Shown: positions 34,992 through 44,333 of the stretch, in pieces
Numbering within the stretch: the stretch's first letter is position 1
How the letters are laid out: every line of letters begins with the position of its first letter
From: Methylobacterium sp. J-067
Lineage (GTDB): Bacteria > Pseudomonadota > Alphaproteobacteria > Rhizobiales > Beijerinckiaceae
Assembly: GCF_022829465.1 (NCBI RefSeq)
Contig: NZ_JAKSXZ010000146.1
Coordinates: 620,001-684,000 of the forward strand
Direction of reading: 5' to 3'
DNA: 64,000 nucleotides
Made by a program: the position numbers and the translations under genes
The notes under the pieces: generated by a model
What the model was told of the DNA's origin: nothing
The model's input: the letters and a program-made list of their open reading frames with translations, nothing else
Database searches by the model: none

Positions 34992-35849
34992 TCAGGCGGC
35001 GCGAATCGCGGCGGCGATCTCGGCGGGATGTTCCTCGTGCGCGCTGAGCGCCCCCGGGACACGCCGGGCGGTGACGAGGCCGCTCTCCGCCAGGGCGTCC
35101 ATTTCCCCGCCGGAGCGGCGGGGGGCGCCGTCCGGGCGCAGCAGCAGCACGGGCGGCAGATCCGGCCCGAACAGGGCGAGGAACGCCTCCCGGCTCGCCA
35201 CGGGATCGAGCCCGCCGGTCACGAAGGCCGCCGTGCCGAAGCGGCCGTTGCGCTGACGGGTGATGGCGTGCTTCGCCCGCACGAGCTCCGGCGTCACCGC
35301 CTCGCGGTCGCCATAGACATGGGCGCGCATCATCCGGCCGATGATCGGCGGGCTGATGTTGATGCGGTAGAGCGCCTCGCCGATCAGCGGCGCCTCGACG
35401 GCGGCGCGGATGCGGGGGAACCACGCGGCCTTGTCGGGCATCGCGGTCGGCAGCGGGCCGCGCCAGGTCGGCGCCACGAGGACGAGCCGGGCGAACGCAT
35501 TCGGGTGCCGCCGCGCCGCGGCCACGAGGTAGCCCGCCGCATGGCCGGCGGCGATGCCGACCGCGTAGGGGCCGGGCGCCGCCGCCAGCAGGGCGTCGAG
35601 GAAGGCGTGGAAGGTGGCGGGCTCCAGGGGCACGCGCGGGCGCGGCTGGGCGCCGAAGCCCGGCCAATCCGGCACGAGGCAGTGATGGTCCCAGGCCAGT
35701 TCGCGCGCCAGCCCGGTCGCCTCGCGACGGGACGAAATGGTCGAGAGAGCCGGCAAAATAAGCGCGCCGGGCCCATGCCCGTAGCGGTCGTAGGGCACGG
35801 AGACGCGCTGGCCGCCGAGCTTCAGGTCGAAGGTGCCGCCCGTCTCCAT
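34992..35849 (-). CDS. Alpha/beta-hydrolase fold protein lacking the Ser nucleophile
   Basis: The 285-residue product has the alpha/beta-hydrolase layout. The nucleophile elbow, GHSxGG in active enzymes, reads AAGHAAGYLVA near residues 98-108, so the Ser is Ala in either possible alignment. Other parts are preserved: VPDWPGFGAQPRP, RLVLVAPTWRG, and a C-terminal His in AHEEHPAEIAAAI. It may be a non-catalytic or differently acting member. ATG 35849 follows GAGGGG. It lies 13 bases after dapD and is probably co-transcribed. Confidence 0.85.
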   Translation of the reverse strand: METGGTFDLKLGGQRVSVPYDRYGHGPGALILPALSTISSRREATGLARELAWDHHCLVPDWPGFGAQPRPRVPLEPATFHAFLDALLAAAPGPYAVGIAAGHAAGYLVAAARRHPNAFARLVLVAPTWRGPLPTAMPDKAAWFPRIRAAVEAPLIGEALYRINISPPIIGRMMRAHVYGDREAVTPELVRAKHAITRQRNGRFGTAAFVTGGLDPVASREAFLALFGPDLPPVLLLRPDGAPRRSGGEMDALAESGLVTARRVPGALSAHEEHPAEIAAAIRAA

Positions 35850-35862
35850 GCCCGCCGGCCCC

Positions 35863-36705
<843 letters not shown>

Positions 36706-36799
36706 GGGTGCAGCGGTCTTTTTGAGAATGGGAGACCGTGCTTACAGGCGCCCGCCAGGGCTGTCGACGGGGAGGGGGGTACCGTCCGCGCCCCGCCGC

Positions 36800-37246
36800 T
36801 CAGGCGTCCCCGAACTTGGCGCGGACGCGGTCGAGGTCGTCCGTGAAGGTCACAAGGTCCAGGGCCATGGCGTCGTGGATCGCCTGGGCGGCGGAGGGGA
36901 ACTCCTCCAGCACGCGGCGCATCAGGGTAGGGGTGATGCGGACGAGCTCGCAGGGGCCTTCCGCGACGGCGTCGCAGGGGCGCTCGCCGCGCACGAACAG
37001 GGCGAGATGGCCGATCAGCGCCGAGCGCGACGCCCTGACGGGCTCGGACCCCTTGGGCTCCAGGCGGATGGTGCCGGACATCACTACGAAGCCGCCATCG
37101 GCGGGCTCGCCCCGGCCGAACAGGCGGTCGCCCGCGCGCAATTCCCGGCGCTCGGCGGCGAAGCTGAGCAGGCGCAGGGCGTCCCGGTCCAGAAAACCGA
37201 AGACGGGCGCCGCCGCGAGGATCGCGATGTCGTCGTCGAGCCCCAC
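36800..37246 (-). CDS. Cyclic-nucleotide-binding domain protein without DNA-binding domain
   Basis: The 148-residue protein consists of a single cNMP-binding beta-roll (Crp/PKA type): ELRAGDRLFGRGEPADGGFV, VMSGTIRLEP, and a phosphate-binding-cassette-like ERPCDAVAEGPCELVRI, followed by helices. It has no helix-turn-helix, so it is not a full Crp/Fnr factor. The cassette lacks the canonical GE(x)ALL-x-R core, so ligand binding is uncertain. It is located between dapD and an OmpR-type regulator on the same strand. Confidence 0.82.
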   Translation of the reverse strand: MGLDDDIAILAAAPVFGFLDRDALRLLSFAAERRELRAGDRLFGRGEPADGGFVVMSGTIRLEPKGSEPVRASRSALIGHLALFVRGERPCDAVAEGPCELVRITPTLMRRVLEEFPSAAQAIHDAMALDLVTFTDDLDRVRAKFGDA

Positions 37247-37311
37247 GCTGCCCCTGCCGCTCCGCTCCCGGCGTCCCCGGCAGAATGGCCTATACGAAAA
37301 AGCCTAATAAA

Positions 37312-37998
37312 TCAGGGAAGGAGCTTGTAACCACCGCCCTCGGTCACGAGGATCGCCGCCACCGCCGGGTTCGGCTCGATCTTCTGCCGCAGGCGGTAGA
37401 TGTGCGTCTCGAGGGTGTGGGTGGTGACGTGGGCGTTGTAGCCCCACACCTCGGCGAGCAGCGTGTCGCGGTTCACCACGGCGCGCCCGGCCCGGTAGAG
37501 GAAGCGCAGGATCGCGGTCTCCTTCTCGGTGAGCTTGAGCTTGGAGCCCCGCTCGCCGATCAGCAGCTTGGCGCTCGGCCGGAACGTGTACGGGCCGATC
37601 TGGAACACGGCGTCCTCGGACGCCTCGTGACTGCGCAGGTGGGCACGGATCCGCGCCAGGAGGATGCCGAACTTGAACGGCTTGGTGACGTAGTCGTTCG
37701 CCCCCGCCTCCAGCCCCTCGACGTGGTCGGCCTCGGAATCCTGCGCGGTCAGCATGATGACCGGGCTGCGGAAGCCCGCCTGCCGCATCCGGCGCACGGC
37801 CTCTCGCCCGTCCATGTCGGGCAGGCCAACATCCATCACGGCGAGGTCGATGCGCTCGTCCGCGACCCGGCGCATGGCGTCGGCGCCGCAGGCTTCGCCC
37901 ACGACGTGAAATTCCTCGGACAGGGCGAGCTGCTCGATCAAGGTATCGCGCAGGATCTCGTCGTCGTCACAGATCAGCAGACGGTAGGCATTCGACAT
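37312..37998 (-). CDS. OmpR/PhoB-family response regulator
   Basis: The 228-residue regulator has a receiver domain with LLICDDDEIL, a phospho-acceptor Asp in LAVMDVGLPDMDG (about residue 56) and VTKPFKFGILLAR, and a winged-helix output domain (LTEKETAILRFLYRAGRAVV, then THTLETHIYRLRQKIE). No kinase gene is adjacent, so the partner is unknown. Start ATG 37998 is preferred over a GTG two codons earlier; the evidence is slight. It is divergent from the L,D-transpeptidase gene with about 216 bases between, which contain both promoters and no gene I can support. Confidence 0.9.
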   Translation of the reverse strand: MSNAYRLLICDDDEILRDTLIEQLALSEEFHVVGEACGADAMRRVADERIDLAVMDVGLPDMDGREAVRRMRQAGFRSPVIMLTAQDSEADHVEGLEAGANDYVTKPFKFGILLARIRAHLRSHEASEDAVFQIGPYTFRPSAKLLIGERGSKLKLTEKETAILRFLYRAGRAVVNRDTLLAEVWGYNAHVTTHTLETHIYRLRQKIEPNPAVAAILVTEGGGYKLLP

Positions 37999-38214
37999 CG
38001 TCACGAAGCCCTAGCGTAAAAGCACTAGCCCGCGAAATCCCCCCGATGAAGGATGGTGCGCCGGCCGACTGTCGAGGCCATCCTTGTACACCGAGATCTC
38101 GCCGATCCGGGTGGAGCGGACTTGCAAAGGACGAGCTTTGTGACCGGAAAGAGGCTTGCGCGCAATTCGCCTTCGGATTTCTTCGCGAAGTTGCATAACC
38201 GGAGGCAAGATTTC

Positions 38215-38751
38215 GTGGTGAGAACCACCCTCGCGGAGATCCGCGTGCGCCCCACCGTGGGGGACCGGCGCAAGGGCCACCTCCTCGTGGGCTCCTCGGT
38301 GATTCCCTGCGCGCTGGGCGCCTGCGGCATCGTCGGGCGCAAGCGGGAGGGCGACGGCGGCTCGCCGCGGGGCCGGTTCCGCCTGCGCGGCGGCGCCTAC
38401 CGGCCCGACCACCTCGCGACGCGCCCGCGCACGGCGCTGCCCCTGCGCCGGATCAAGCGGGACGACGGCTGGTGCGACGACCGCCGGGACCGCCGCTACA
38501 ACCGGCCGATCCGCCTGCCGGCGCCGGGCGTCAGCGCCGAGGCGATGTGGCGGGAGGACGGGCTCTACGACGTGGTGCTCGACATCGACTACAACCGCGG
38601 CCCGATCCGCCGGGGGAAGGGCTCGGCGATCTTCATGCACGTCGCCCGCGAGGGCTACCGGCCGACCGAGGGCTGCGTCGCCCTCGCCAAGCCCGATCTG
38701 ATCCGCCTGCTGCGGCGGCTCGGGCCGCGCACGCGGCTGCGCATCGGCTGA
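38215..38751 (+). CDS. L,D-transpeptidase (YkuD-domain) protein
   Basis: The 178-residue protein carries a YkuD domain, which cross-links peptidoglycan or attaches proteins to it. The catalytic region is IFMHVAREGYRPTEGCVALA, with the His and the nucleophile Cys in TEGC. There is no visible signal peptide, as in other short rhizobial members. The GTG at 38215 is used because GGAGG lies about 10 bases upstream; a second GTG follows directly. It is divergent from the response regulator gene. Confidence 0.87.
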   Translation: MVRTTLAEIRVRPTVGDRRKGHLLVGSSVIPCALGACGIVGRKREGDGGSPRGRFRLRGGAYRPDHLATRPRTALPLRRIKRDDGWCDDRRDRRYNRPIRLPAPGVSAEAMWREDGLYDVVLDIDYNRGPIRRGKGSAIFMHVAREGYRPTEGCVALAKPDLIRLLRRLGPRTRLRIG

Positions 38752-38757
38752 GGGCGG

Positions 38758-38985
38758 TCAGACGCGCCGGGTCTCGCCGGGCTTGAGGGCGATGGCCTTG
38801 GCGGTGCGGGTCGAAAGGCTACCGACGATCACCGGACCCTGGCCGTTCGTTGCCTTGTCCGCCACAGCGGCCAACGCCTCGGCGGCGCTGCACATCCGCA
38901 CCGCGTAGACGGGCGCGCCGGAGCCACGCGCCGGGCTGAGGGCGACGAGGAAGGTCGTGTAGCGTTCGCGCGGGCGAGAGGCCAT
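38758..38985 (-). CDS. Hypothetical protein (75 aa)
   Basis: A 75-residue soluble protein with no recognised domain. It begins MASRPRERYTTFLVALSPAR and has one Cys. It looks like a small alpha/beta domain with a helix (SAAEALAAVADKA) and strands (GPVIVGSLS). An AGGATCG precedes the ATG. It is convergent with the transpeptidase gene, 6 bases apart, and divergent from the dehydrogenase gene. Confidence 0.6.
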   Translation of the reverse strand: MASRPRERYTTFLVALSPARGSGAPVYAVRMCSAAEALAAVADKATNGQGPVIVGSLSTRTAKAIALKPGETRRV

Positions 38986-39234
38986 CCGCGATCCTTGGCA
39001 TGTCGGCTAAATAACGCCAGGGCTTTTCGCGCTGGGCGCCGAACAGAAGACGATGCCTTGTGCGCCGAGACAACCGGTATTTGCGCGGTTCGGCGAAGCC
39101 CCGCCATGCTTAGCCAACGCAACACCGCCGCGCGGAGCCTTGCCTGCCGCCCCCAGGAACTTGGCCGTGGCCGCCCTTGCTTGTTCGGGAGAGGGCCTGT
39201 GTCAGGCCGGCCCCGGCGCGAGGACACCACGACC

Positions 39235-40404
39235 ATGAAGGCACTCTGCTGGCACGGTAAGGGCGATATCCGCTGCGACACCGTTCCCGACCCGAGGATC
39301 GAGGATCCGCGCGACGTCATCATCAAGGTCTCGTCCTGCGCCATCTGCGGCTCGGACCTCCACCTGATGGACGGGCTGATGCCCACGATGGAATCGGGCG
39401 ACATCCTCGGCCACGAGTTCATGGGCGAGGTGGTCGAGACCGGCAGCGGCCATTCCAAGTTCCGCAAGGGCGACCGCATCGTCGTGCCCTTCAACATCAA
39501 TTGCGGCGAGTGCCGCCAATGCAAGCTCGGCAACTGGTCGGTCTGCGAGCGGTCGAACCGCAACGCGCAGATGGCCGCCGCGCAGTTCGGCTACACCACC
39601 GCCGGCCTGTTCGGGTACTCGCACCTCACCGGCGGCTATGCCGGCGGCCAGGCTGAGTACGTCCGCGTGCCGATGGCCGACGTGGGGCCGATGAAGGTGC
39701 CGGACGGCATGGACGACGAGGCGGCCCTGTTCCTCACGGACATCCTGCCCACCGGCTGGCAGGGCGCGGAGCATTGCGAGATCCAGGGCGGCGAGACCAT
39801 CGCCATCTGGGGCGCGGGCCCGGTCGGCTTCTTCGCCATCCAGTCGGCCAAGATCATGGGCGCCGAGCGGATCATCGTCATCGAGACGGTGCCGGAGCGC
39901 ATCGCGCTCGCCAGGAAGGCCGGCGCCACCGACATCATCGACTTCGCGAACGAGGACGTGTTCGAGCGCATCAAGGAGATCACCAAGGGTCAGGGCCCGG
40001 ATGCGGTGATCGACTGCGTCGGCATGGAAGCCAGCGGCGGCCACGGCCTCTCCGGCTTCATCACGGCCGTGCAGGAGAAGCTCACCACCACCGAGCGACC
40101 CCTGGCCCTGGCGGATGCGATCAAGGCGGTGCGGCCCTGCGGGATCGTCTCGGTGCCCGGCGTCTATGGCGGGCCGGTGCCGATCAACATGGGCTCCATC
40201 GTCCAGAAGGGCCTGACCATGAAGAGCGGCCAGACCCACGTGAAGCGCTACCTCGAACCGCTCCTGAAGCTGATCCAGGAGGGCAAGATCGACACCGCGT
40301 CGCTCATCACCCACCGCTCCACGGACCTCGCGGACGGGCCGGACCTCTACAAGACGTTCCGCGACAAGAAGGATGGCTGCGTGAAGGTGGTGTTCCACCC
40401 GTAA
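39235..40404 (+). CDS. Zinc-dependent alcohol dehydrogenase, formaldehyde dehydrogenase-like
   Basis: A medium-chain dehydrogenase of 389 residues. The catalytic zinc ligands are in SSCAICGSDLHL (Cys) and GHEFMGEVVE (His-Glu). The structural zinc has the Cys cluster CGECRQCKLGNWSVC. The cofactor-binding fold is IWGAGPVGFFAIQSAKIMGA. The C-terminal half resembles glutathione-independent formaldehyde dehydrogenase-like proteins. NAD is the likely cofactor and the substrate is unproven; formaldehyde or another small aldehyde or alcohol would suit a methylotroph. ATG 39235 has a rather distant AGGA upstream. It is monocistronic. Confidence 0.92.
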   Translation: MKALCWHGKGDIRCDTVPDPRIEDPRDVIIKVSSCAICGSDLHLMDGLMPTMESGDILGHEFMGEVVETGSGHSKFRKGDRIVVPFNINCGECRQCKLGNWSVCERSNRNAQMAAAQFGYTTAGLFGYSHLTGGYAGGQAEYVRVPMADVGPMKVPDGMDDEAALFLTDILPTGWQGAEHCEIQGGETIAIWGAGPVGFFAIQSAKIMGAERIIVIETVPERIALARKAGATDIIDFANEDVFERIKEITKGQGPDAVIDCVGMEASGGHGLSGFITAVQEKLTTTERPLALADAIKAVRPCGIVSVPGVYGGPVPINMGSIVQKGLTMKSGQTHVKRYLEPLLKLIQEGKIDTASLITHRSTDLADGPDLYKTFRDKKDGCVKVVFHP

Positions 40405-40488
40405 GGACCGGAGGAGAGTCCCAGACGGCACTTACCCACGGCTGAAGCGGCTTTCCGCCGCGAATTCGCTCGAAAGTTCCTTATACCC

Positions 40489-40501
40489 CGACACAGTGTC
40501 G
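40489..40501. promoter_or_regulatory. Perfect 13-base palindrome upstream of the MHYT kinase operon
   Basis: CGACACAGTGTCG is a perfect palindrome around a central A. It lies about 50 bases before the start codon of the MHYT kinase, in the only intergenic region that can hold its promoter. It may be an operator, but no protein is known to bind it. Confidence 0.35.
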
Positions 40502-40552
40502 CGGTGAGAGAATGGCCCGCGCGAGTTCCAACCGCCGCCGTCCGAGACTGTG

Positions 40553-42442
40553 ATGCCCACCCCCGGCTTCAATCCCGCCCTCGTGGCCCTGTCGGTGGCG
40601 ATCGCGATCTTCGCCGCCTACACGGCCCTCGATCTCGGGGCGCGGGCGCGCGGCGTCGCGGACGGCACCGTCCGCTCGGGTTCCCGGGGGCTCTGGATCG
40701 CCGGGGCCGCCGTCACGATGGGCGGCGGCATCTGGTCGATGCACTTCATCGGCATGCTCGCCTTCGAGATGGGCATGCCGACGGCCTACGACCTCGGGCT
40801 GACGGTCCTGTCCTTCCTCATCGCGGTGGGCGTCACCGGCGCGGCCTTCGCCTTCGCCGGGCGCAAGGGCGCCGGCCCCCGCACCGTGCTCGTCGCCGGG
40901 CCGCTGATGGGGCTCGGCATCGCCCTGATGCACTACACCGGCATGGCCGCGATGCGGATGCCCGGCCACGTCGCCTACGATCCGGCGCTCGTCGCCGCCT
41001 CGGTCGCCATCGCGATCCTCGCTTCCACCGTGGCCCTCTGGCTCGCCTTCCGCCACAACAGCGTGAGCGAGAAGGTGATCGCCGCCGTCGTCATGGGGCT
41101 CGCCGTCGCGGGGATGCACTACACCGGCATGGCGGCCGCCACCTTTTCCGGGGATCACGGCGCCCACCCGGCCGCGCACGGCCTCGCCGCCGCGCCCCAG
41201 GCGCTGGCCTTCGCCGTGGCCGGGGCGACCTTCCTGATCCTGTTCGTCGGCATGCTCGCCATCGCAGTGGACCAGCATCGCATCCAGGGCGAACTCGCCG
41301 CCAGCGAGGCCCGGTTCCGCGCGGCCATCGCGGCGGTGCGGGGCGTGCTCTGGACCAACGACGCGCAGGGCCGGATGGTCGGGCCGCAGCCGGGCTGGGC
41401 CGCCATCACCGGCCAGACGCAGGAGGAGTACAGCGGCTTCGGCTGGGCGGAGGCCGTCCACCCGGACGACGCCGCCCCCAGCATCGCCGCCTGGAACGAG
41501 ACCGTCGCCGCCCGCAGGACCTTCGTGTTCGAGCACCGGGTGCGGGCGAAGGACGGCGGCTACCGCCATTACGCGATCCGCGCCGTGCCGGTGCTGAACC
41601 GCGACGGCACGATCCGCGAATGGGTCGGCGTCCACACCGACATCACCGCCCAGCGCGAGGCCGAGTCGGAGTTGCGCGAATCGAACGAGGAGATCCAGCG
41701 CTACGCCTACATCGTGAGCCACGACCTGCGGGCGCCGCTCGTCAACATCATGGGCTTCACGAGCGAATTGGCCGAGACCCGCGCCGAGTTGCAGAGCGTC
41801 CTCGCCGGCCACCCGCAGGCGGAGCGGATCGACGCCGACCTCGGGGAGGCGCTGGGCTTCATCGGCGCCGCCGTCACGCGGATGGAGCGGCTGATCGCGG
41901 CGATCCTGAAACTCTCGCGGGAGGGGCGGCGGCGGTTCGAGCCGGAGCAACTCGACATGTCGGCGGTGATCCGGCGTCTCGCGGACGCGACGCACCATCA
42001 GGCCGGCTCGCAGAACGCGGTGGTGAGCGTCGCCCCCGGCTTGCCGGCGATCGTCGCGGACCGGCTCGCCGTGGAACAGATCTTCGGCAACCTCCTCGAC
42101 AACGCCCTCAAGTATCTCGATCCCGCCCGCCCCGGCCGCGTCACCGTCACGGCGGAGGCCGTGGGCACGGAGCGGGTGCGCTTCGCCGTGGCCGACAACG
42201 GCCGGGGCATCGCCCGCAACGACCATGACCGGGTCTTCGAGCTGTTCCGCCGCTCCGGCGCGCAGGACCGGCCGGGGGAGGGGATCGGCCTCGCCCACGT
42301 CAAGGCGCTGGTGCGGGCGCTCGGCGGGCGCATCGATCTCGACTCCGAGCCGGGCCGGGGCTCCACCTTCACGGTGACGCTGCCGCGCGGTGCGGCTATG
42401 GAGCGCGGGGCGGCGGCGCCCCTGTCGATGGCCGCCGAATGA
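40553..42442 (+). CDS. MHYT-PAS sensor histidine kinase
   Basis: The 629-residue protein begins with a seven-helix MHYT domain (about 1-240). Its three signature repeats are MHFIGMLAFEM, MHYTGMAAMRM and MHYTGMAAATF; the Met and His residues are thought to bind a metal, perhaps copper, and to sense O2, CO or NO. A PAS domain (about 255-375), a HisKA domain with YIVSHDLRAPLVNIMGF, and a HATPase domain (FGNLLDNALKYLD, GIGLAHVKALVRALGG) follow. The layout of the kinase part resembles bacteriophytochrome-type kinases. It overlaps the next gene by 4 bases. The ATG at 40553 is used. Confidence 0.92.
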   Translation: MPTPGFNPALVALSVAIAIFAAYTALDLGARARGVADGTVRSGSRGLWIAGAAVTMGGGIWSMHFIGMLAFEMGMPTAYDLGLTVLSFLIAVGVTGAAFAFAGRKGAGPRTVLVAGPLMGLGIALMHYTGMAAMRMPGHVAYDPALVAASVAIAILASTVALWLAFRHNSVSEKVIAAVVMGLAVAGMHYTGMAAATFSGDHGAHPAAHGLAAAPQALAFAVAGATFLILFVGMLAIAVDQHRIQGELAASEARFRAAIAAVRGVLWTNDAQGRMVGPQPGWAAITGQTQEEYSGFGWAEAVHPDDAAPSIAAWNETVAARRTFVFEHRVRAKDGGYRHYAIRAVPVLNRDGTIREWVGVHTDITAQREAESELRESNEEIQRYAYIVSHDLRAPLVNIMGFTSELAETRAELQSVLAGHPQAERIDADLGEALGFIGAAVTRMERLIAAILKLSREGRRRFEPEQLDMSAVIRRLADATHHQAGSQNAVVSVAPGLPAIVADRLAVEQIFGNLLDNALKYLDPARPGRVTVTAEAVGTERVRFAVADNGRGIARNDHDRVFELFRRSGAQDRPGEGIGLAHVKALVRALGGRIDLDSEPGRGSTFTVTLPRGAAMERGAAAPLSMAAE

Positions 42443-42891
42443 ATCGAGAGCCGGACATGCATCCCGTCTGCATCGTGATGATCGAGGACGACGAGGGTCA
42501 CGCCCGCCTCATCGAGCGGAACATCCGCCGGGCGGGGGTGAACAACGAGATCGTGCCGTTCCGCGACGGCACCTCCGCGCTCACCTACCTGTTCGGGCCG
42601 GACGGCTCGGGCGAGGTGAGCCAGCGGCGCCACCTGCTGATCCTCCTCGATCTCAACCTGCCGGACATGACCGGCATCGACATCCTGGAAAAGGTGAAGG
42701 CCAACGCGCACACGCGGCGATCGCCCGTGATCGTGCTGACCACCACCGACGACGCCCGCGAGATCCAGCGCTGCTACGATCTCGGCGCCAACGTCTACGT
42801 GACGAAGCCGGTGAACTACGAAGGCTTCGCCAACGCCATCCGCCAGCTCGGCCTGTTCTTCTCCGTCATGCAGATCCCAGAGACCCCATGA
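42439..42891 (+). CDS. Single-domain response regulator, Rcp1-like
   Basis: A stand-alone receiver domain of 150 residues. The acidic pair is in MIEDDEGHARLIERNIRRAG, the phospho-acceptor Asp in LILLDLNLPDMTGIDILE, and the Lys in VYVTKPVNYEGF. The long insertion before the acceptor (SALTYLFGPDGSGEVSQRRH) and the sequence overall match the Rcp1 type, normally paired with phytochrome-like kinases. It overlaps the kinase before and after by ATGA. An internal ATG at 42457 has a better Shine-Dalgarno (GAGAG), so translation could start there too. Confidence 0.9.
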   Translation: MNREPDMHPVCIVMIEDDEGHARLIERNIRRAGVNNEIVPFRDGTSALTYLFGPDGSGEVSQRRHLLILLDLNLPDMTGIDILEKVKANAHTRRSPVIVLTTTDDAREIQRCYDLGANVYVTKPVNYEGFANAIRQLGLFFSVMQIPETP

Positions 42892-43943
42892 CGACAGGTC
42901 CAGGCGGCCCGGCCCAGCCCGCCACCCGCATCCTCTACATCGACGACGATGCGGGCCTCGCACGCCTCGTTCAGCGCAGCCTCTCCGCGCGCGGCTACGC
43001 GGTGGAGCACGCCGCCGACGGGGAGGCGGGCCTCGCCCGCCTGCGCCAGGGGGGCATCGACCTCGTCGCCCTGGACCATCACATGCCTGGCCAGACCGGC
43101 CTCGATCTCCTGCCCGAGATCCGCGCCCTGCCGGACGCGCCCCCCGTGGTCTACGTCACCGGCTCGGAGGACAGCCGCGTCGCCGTCGCCGCCCTGAAGG
43201 CGGGGGCGGCCGACTACGTGTGGAAGGACCTCCAGGGCCAGTTCCGCGAATTGCTCGGGGAGGCGGTCGCCACGGCGCTCGGCGCCGAAGCCATGCGCCG
43301 GGACAAGGAGCGGGCCGAGGCCGAGGTGCGCGCCGCACGCGACCGGGCCGAACTGCTCCTGCGCGAGGTGAACCACCGGGTGGCGAATTCGCTGGCCCTG
43401 GTCGCGGCGCTGGCGCGGATGCAGACCACCGCCGTCGCCGACCCCGCCGCCAAGGCCGCCCTGGAGGAGATGCAGGCGCGCATCTCGGCCATCGCGGGCA
43501 TCCATCGCCGGCTCTACACCTCCGAGGATGTGGAGGCGGTGGAACTCGACGCCTATCTCGGCAGCCTCGTGGAGGAGCTGCAGGCGGCGATGAAGGCCGC
43601 CGGCCGCGACCACGCCATCCGCCTCAGCGCCGATTCCGTGCGGCTCGCCACCGACAAGGCGGTCTCGGTGGGGGTCGTCGTCACCGAACTCGTCACCAAC
43701 GCCTACAAGTACGCTTACCCGCCGGAGGAGCCGGGCGAGATCCGCGTCGCCCTGCGGCGCATCGCCGACCGGCTCGAACTGGCGGTGGAGGACGACGGCG
43801 TGGGCTGGACCGGCGAGGGCAAGCCGCGCGGCACCGGCCTCGGCTCGCGCATCGTCAAGGCGATGGCGACGAACCTGCGCAGCGCCCTGGTCTACGCCCC
43901 CGCCGCGCGGGGCACGCGGGCCTGCCTGTCCTTCGAGGGCTAG
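42888..43943 (+). CDS. Receiver-HisKA_2 histidine kinase hybrid
   Basis: The 351-residue protein has a receiver (residues 14-130: ILYIDDDAGLARLVQRSLSA, acceptor Asp in LVALDHHMPGQTGLD, Lys in VWKDL) and a HisKA_2 kinase (phospho-His in LLLREVNHRVANSLALVAAL) with an ATPase domain (VVTELVTNAYKYAYPPEEPG). HisKA_2/HWE kinases in alphaproteobacteria often feed the PhyR general stress pathway. Thus the operon could pass a signal from the MHYT kinase through receivers to this kinase. It starts by ATGA overlap with the Rcp1-like gene and has no membrane segment. Confidence 0.9.
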   Translation: MTTGPGGPAQPATRILYIDDDAGLARLVQRSLSARGYAVEHAADGEAGLARLRQGGIDLVALDHHMPGQTGLDLLPEIRALPDAPPVVYVTGSEDSRVAVAALKAGAADYVWKDLQGQFRELLGEAVATALGAEAMRRDKERAEAEVRAARDRAELLLREVNHRVANSLALVAALARMQTTAVADPAAKAALEEMQARISAIAGIHRRLYTSEDVEAVELDAYLGSLVEELQAAMKAAGRDHAIRLSADSVRLATDKAVSVGVVVTELVTNAYKYAYPPEEPGEIRVALRRIADRLELAVEDDGVGWTGEGKPRGTGLGSRIVKAMATNLRSALVYAPAARGTRACLSFEG

Positions 43944-43952
43944 GCCGGGGCT

Positions 43953-44321
43953 TCAGTGCCCCGAGCCGCGCAGGAACATCTTCACGCGCTGGTCGGCGTT
44001 GGTCAGCCGCTCGCCGATGCCCCGGCGGATGCATTTCTCGACAGTGTCGCCGGTCATGAAGCCCACCGTCCGGCCCTGCGCGCGGCAGGCATCGACCGGG
44101 GGCCACGCCACCACGGCGGCGACGGTGCCGATCACCACGAGGCTGTCGACCAGGAGCCAGCCGAACCAGCCCAGGCGGAAACGGCCGGTGGCCACCTCCT
44201 CCTCGTCCTCACGCGGGCGGCGGCGGTCGGGATAGGCGCCGCTCTCGCTCACCCGCGCCATGCGGGCGCGGAAGCGGGCCTCGTCGAGCTTGTCCGATTC
44301 GGAGGAGAGGGGTGACGCCAT
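43953..44321 (-). CDS. Single-pass membrane protein with C-X17-C periplasmic tail
   Basis: The 122-residue protein has a charged cytoplasmic N-terminus (about 1-50, with RRRPREDEEE), one membrane helix (about 52-73: WFGWLLVDSLVVIGTVAAVV) and a 45-residue tail with two Cys exactly 17 residues apart (VDACRAQG, then EKCIRRG). The next gene upstream has the same plan and the same Cys spacing. It is convergent with the kinase operon, 9 bases from its end. No family is recognised. Confidence 0.72.
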   Translation of the reverse strand: MASPLSSESDKLDEARFRARMARVSESGAYPDRRRPREDEEEVATGRFRLGWFGWLLVDSLVVIGTVAAVVAWPPVDACRAQGRTVGFMTGDTVEKCIRRGIGERLTNADQRVKMFLRGSGH

Positions 44322-44333
44322 GATCCGATCCGA

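Noticed and set aside
38053..38214. N-terminal extension of the L,D-transpeptidase frame
   Set aside because: A strong GGAGG precedes the GTG at 38215, and the extra residues look like translated promoter sequence.
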